Assembly (NCBI GenBank): GCA_051530055.1
Contig: JBMGUZ010000023.1
Span: 1 to 35,166, forward strand
Direction of reading: 5' to 3'
From: Neoechinorhynchus agilis
Lineage: Eukaryota > Acanthocephala
DNA: 35,166 bases
Each line of letters starts with the position of its first letter. Position 1 is the stretch's first letter. Position numbers and translations under genes: made by a program. The notes beneath the pieces are model-generated. The model searched no databases. It was not told where the DNA came from and saw nothing but the letters and a program-made list of their open reading frames with translations. This document shows, in pieces, positions 31,610 through 35,166 of the stretch.

Positions 31610-32520
31610 CAATTCAAGAACTTAATGTTAAATTGCCAAGTTGAAATGAGCGGCATTTATTGTTTTTGCTTTAATACTTGCATTAAAAGAAAAATTATGT
31701 TAACATCACTTTGGTCCACGCACCCTTGGGGTTCAAAGAGAAATTCCTTTAAAGTAAGCGGCTGATAAAAATTATGGAGTTTCGTATTTCTCGAATTAAA
31801 GAATCACATTTCGCAAATTAAACCATATTAAAATTGCATTTCGATAATCAGATAGAGAAGAACATGTTATGTGAGGAGCGCAAAGAATAAACTTAAATCA
31901 AATGTGACAGAAAATGGTAACTAAATCTGAATGTTTAATAGCTATTCTTAATCATTGAAAAATCTTAATACCAATAAAAGAAATTATAGAATATTTCTTT
32001 TAGAAAATTAGTTATGGCCGAAAACCGAGAAATTCAGACTAATAAGTAATATCAGGATCGGGTCTAAAAATTAATTCTATTTTAAATTAAATACATTTTA
32101 ATGACTCAGAAAAATGAGTATAAAAATCACAGTTCTAAAAATATTAATGTTTAACAAGTGATTTGTTGAACGAGGAAAACTTTTTTTATTTTTAAGCGCC
32201 CAGCAGAACTATTTTATCGGAATTAAGGAATTACAAGCACAAAAAATGATTTTAATGGATTTCTATTCCTTATCTATAAATTAAATCGTAGTTGAAATGC
32301 GGGAAACATTTCCTTGTCCAGAAAAAATTTAAATTAACGGAATTGTCTTTGTTCGAACTAAAAGATTAAGTATAAAATCAAATTCGCGAGCAATTCAAAG
32401 AGCTCGAAACTATCTTAATTCCGAGTTTTCTTTGGTCTTTTAATTTCGGCCACTTTCCAAGTAATTAAAGTTTATGCTTTAGAATGTACACGATATGAAA
32501 TAATAACAAAATCCAAAAAA
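31610..32520. other. AT-rich intergenic region
   Basis: No gene, repeat or RNA gene identified. Confidence 0.35.
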
Positions 32521-33200
32521 TAAAATAAAACATTACGAACGTTTTGTTTAAAAGAACTTTTGCCTTTTTTTACGTCTTTTAAAAAGAAACCGACGAGTCC
32601 AAATCGCTGATGGTAGAGTTGAGTCAACGGTTAATTTCGAAGACCTGATTTTTCCTTTCAACCTTTTATTGACTTTTATGAGTGATCTAAATTTTAATAA
32701 CCACTTAAAAGTTTAATTAGAATTGCACATTTTTGCTATCCCAATAAGGGTTTCTAAGACAACCAATCAGAAAAAAATTAATTTTTTTATCCATTTGATC
32801 AACGAATCAGACAAAAGATTGAGACATAACCCGTCGCAAAAACGTAATTCACGAAAAAGCTAAAATAAAACATTACCAACGTTTTGTTTAAAAGAACTTT
32901 TGCCTTTTTGACGTCTTTTAAAAAGAAACCGACGGGTCCAAATCGCTGATGGTAGAGTTGAGTCAACGGTTAATCTTGAAGACCTGATTTTTCCTTTCAA
33001 CCTTTTATTGACTTTTATGAGTGATCTAAATTTTAATAACCACTTAAAAGTTTAATTAGAATTGCACATTTTTGCTATCCCAATAAGGGTTTCTAAGACA
33101 ACCAATCAGAAAAAAATTAATTATTTTATCCATTTGATCAACGAATCAGACAAAAGATTGAGACATAACCCGTCGCAAAAACGTAATTGACGAGACGAGC
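32521..33200. repeat. 340-bp tandem duplication upstream of the dynein-like gene
   Basis: The sequence from 32521 (TAAAATAAAACATTAC) recurs from 32861, giving a 340-bp unit; the two copies differ at only a handful of positions and end at CGTAATT[C/G]ACGA. Each unit has one AACCAATCAG box. The second copy ends about 85 bp before the start codon of the next gene, so the duplicated DNA probably includes its promoter. Confidence 0.93.
33100..33109 (+). promoter_or_regulatory. CCAAT box upstream of the dynein-like gene
   Basis: AACCAATCAG fits the NF-Y consensus, 175 bp before ATG 33284. The duplication supplies a second copy at 32761-32770. Confidence 0.35.
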
Positions 33201-33283
33201 TTCTCAATTCACTGCATCGGTAATCATGAAAACTTGAAAATATATTGAAAACACTTTATAGCAGACAAAAAAACACAGTTTCT

Positions 33284-35166
33284 ATGGAGACCCGTTTATT
33301 TTTAAAATCCTATAACCTAAAAAATCACGCTTGTCTTTTTAGTGAAAGTGTACAAATCATGAGAAGAGAAATTATAGCAGATGAAGAAATACACTCTAGA
33401 GATAATGAAAGGAATTTATCGCAAGTTTCTACGAACTCAAGCCAGGGACTACAAAAAGTGATTTGTTATTCAATCGCCCCTGAAAGGTATCTACAAAAGC
33501 TTTATTAACCTCAATTTTAGCATTGAATTTAGATTTCGAAATGCATGCTTGTCTCAAGATATTTCACGAATGATTAATGCTCATGTTTCTCCTGGTAGTC
33601 TGGAGCACCTTTTCGATGAATACGATCTCGAAGCCAACGTTCCCATGTTTGTCTTTTACAATACTGAACTGAATAATAAATCATCTGAGCAATTGCTGGA
33701 AATTATGGAGCAAGGCGGTAAAAGAAATCCGTTACATTGTAGCGCATTGCTAAAAATAAATGGTCACTAACAATCTCATTGATAGAATCACAAGTAAAAT
33801 TTTAGGCAAACTAGAATGGATCGACTCAATGGCGTTTGATCATGACAAGGAGGCTAATACGTGGCTGGTGTCTCCTATAGAACATTTAGAAAAAGCTGAA
33901 AAAGAATGGATTCACCGGATTCGAATCTATTTCTCGGTTGAAGATCCAATGAAATTCGTTCAAAGATTCTGTTTCGCAGTTGAACATAAAAAAATCGCTG
34001 AAGATTCTATGAGAATTCACAACTCATTGCGTACCGTCGAGTTGAATCGAGAGGATTTGGAATGTATCGATAGGATCACTAAAGTTTGCATGCAACAGTT
34101 GACAAAAAAAGAGTAAGCATTCTCAATCGAAATCACTCAAATTTCGTTTAATTTTTTTTATTTAAATTAAATCATGATATTGCAATTTATTTGGAATTCT
34201 CCTTTTATTCTTTGTAAAAGTTCCGCTTGAATTCGCAATTGCGATTTCTATTCAATAAAAAAAATTAGATGAGACTGAACTTTTAGTGCCGACAATAATT
34301 CTGAAGTTGTACATTCCATGATGAGATATACATTAGTCAATTTAGCAAGATTAATCGCTCAGGATATAAAAACTCCAAATATTGTTACAAACCTTTACCA
34401 GCCAATAAAGTGTAAGTCATCGCCGTTTGAAAAAACATAAAAAGAATTTTTTTTTGAAAGGTAAACAACAATCTGATTCGTTCAATGTTAAAAACCAAGT
34501 CTTATATCTTTCTCATAACACTTTATTTAATAAGATTGCATTTCACAAAATTAAGGAAGCCGTGGTTGAAGCGTGCATCACTTTAGAAAGTAATATCAAA
34601 ATAATAAATTTCTTTGACGATGAACATGCACTTCCATTGGAAGAAATGAGAGACAGATCAAAAATTAATTCGGAAGAGGTTTAATTTTAAGCTTTTTTAG
34701 TGCTAAAACAAATTTAATGAAATTTAGGCTAAAAATTATATAATGAACGTTTGGCGACCTGCCCTTCTTGATCGCTTACTTTATACATTTTCACGAAGCC
34801 GATATTTTATAACATCAATAAACGTTGCTGATATGGAATCTTTCCGTCGATCGGAGATGCCGATTGTTCTTCAAACTACTCGACAAATAATTCAAGTATG
34901 TTGATTTTTAACTTAAACACGTCGATATATTGTTAGGAATATTTTATGGGATTATTTAAGCGAGATTGTAAAATGACATTGGAATGGTTGAGTCGGAAAT
35001 TTGAAGTGTCGGTTCTTAAAAGGTGAGTGAAATTTCCTTAAGAAACCATTTTAGTTTTTTAAAAGCGAGCCTGTATTTATTCTAAACATAATATTGGATG
35101 ATTTGAATTTAAAACCCGAAAAGAAAATGGAAAACGTAATTGCTGAAGTGAAATCAATATTGATTG
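33284..35166 (+). CDS. Probable dynein heavy chain, N-terminal stem region (partial, eight exons)
   Basis: Exons 33284-33486, 33521-33762, 33806-34112, 34287-34411, 34461-34678, 34728-34895, 34937-35022 and 35066 to the window end join in frame through GT-AG introns of 34, 43, 174, 49, 49, 41 and 43 bp. They give at least 482 residues and run off the right edge. The order of weak matches fits the N-terminal stem of DNAH1/3/7/12-type inner-arm dyneins: YFSVEDPMKFVQRFCFAVEH followed by E..MRIHNSL corresponds to the DP..F..R...A....E..LRYN segment. About 220 residues later EPVFILNIILDDLNLKPEKK corresponds to the GF.LRLIL...F.P segment. The motor domain would lie outside the window. The gene model is firm; the family is an inference from short motifs. 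Confidence 0.6.

Overview
The window is animal (metazoan) nuclear DNA with a moderately AT-rich background. It carries a SIX homeobox gene, a MORC2-type ATPase with a CW zinc finger, a SETDB1-like protein, extended-Tudor proteins, a dynein roadblock light chain, a mitochondrial IF3 and the start of a probable dynein heavy chain. Introns are tiny: in the two genes whose exon frames close completely they are 34-49 bp, with one of 174 bp. Several start codons sit directly behind a 3' splice-site motif, which suggests spliced-leader trans-splicing or short 5' UTR introns. A compact-genome invertebrate, perhaps a meiofaunal or parasitic spiralian, is my guess; the sequence does not fix the phylum.

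Layout. 1-2.6 kb: a 462-bp tandem repeat, a 3' fragment of a non-LTR retrotransposon (LINE) with a restriction-like endonuclease domain, and a small coiled-coil gene. 2.6-4.9 kb: mostly featureless. 4.95-9.76 kb: a 2.34-kb tandem duplication carrying two copies of a two-domain Tudor gene, each frameshifted once at a different place. 10.1-12.2 kb: a SETDB1-like gene with triple Tudor, MBD and a SET domain that has lost its catalytic motif. 13.0-15.3 kb: a four-exon MORC2 gene (726 aa). All these chromatin genes are on the minus strand. 15.4-22.1 kb: a satellite of about 24 units of ~280-297 bp, whose edge lies about 35 bp from the MORC2 start codon. 22.1-24.9 kb: a foldback element with near-perfect 57-bp inverted ends, a second LINE 3' fragment, and a LINE 5' fragment in the opposite orientation. 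25.1-27.4 kb: mitochondrial IF3, a small repeat cluster and a roadblock light chain. 28-29.4 kb: repeats and unassigned patches. 30.1-30.7 kb: SIX homeobox gene. 30.8-33.2 kb: two more tandem repeat families. 33.3 kb to the end: eight exons of a probable dynein heavy chain that runs off the window.

The most interesting feature is the minus-strand block MORC2 - SETDB1-like - Tudor - Tudor beside a large satellite. In vertebrates MORC2 and SETDB1 are the two effectors recruited by the HUSH silencing complex, and extended Tudor proteins are typical of the piRNA pathway. Their linkage here, with a degenerate SET domain and a recently duplicated and decaying Tudor gene, looks like a silencing gene cluster in rapid evolution. 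Functional coupling is inference.
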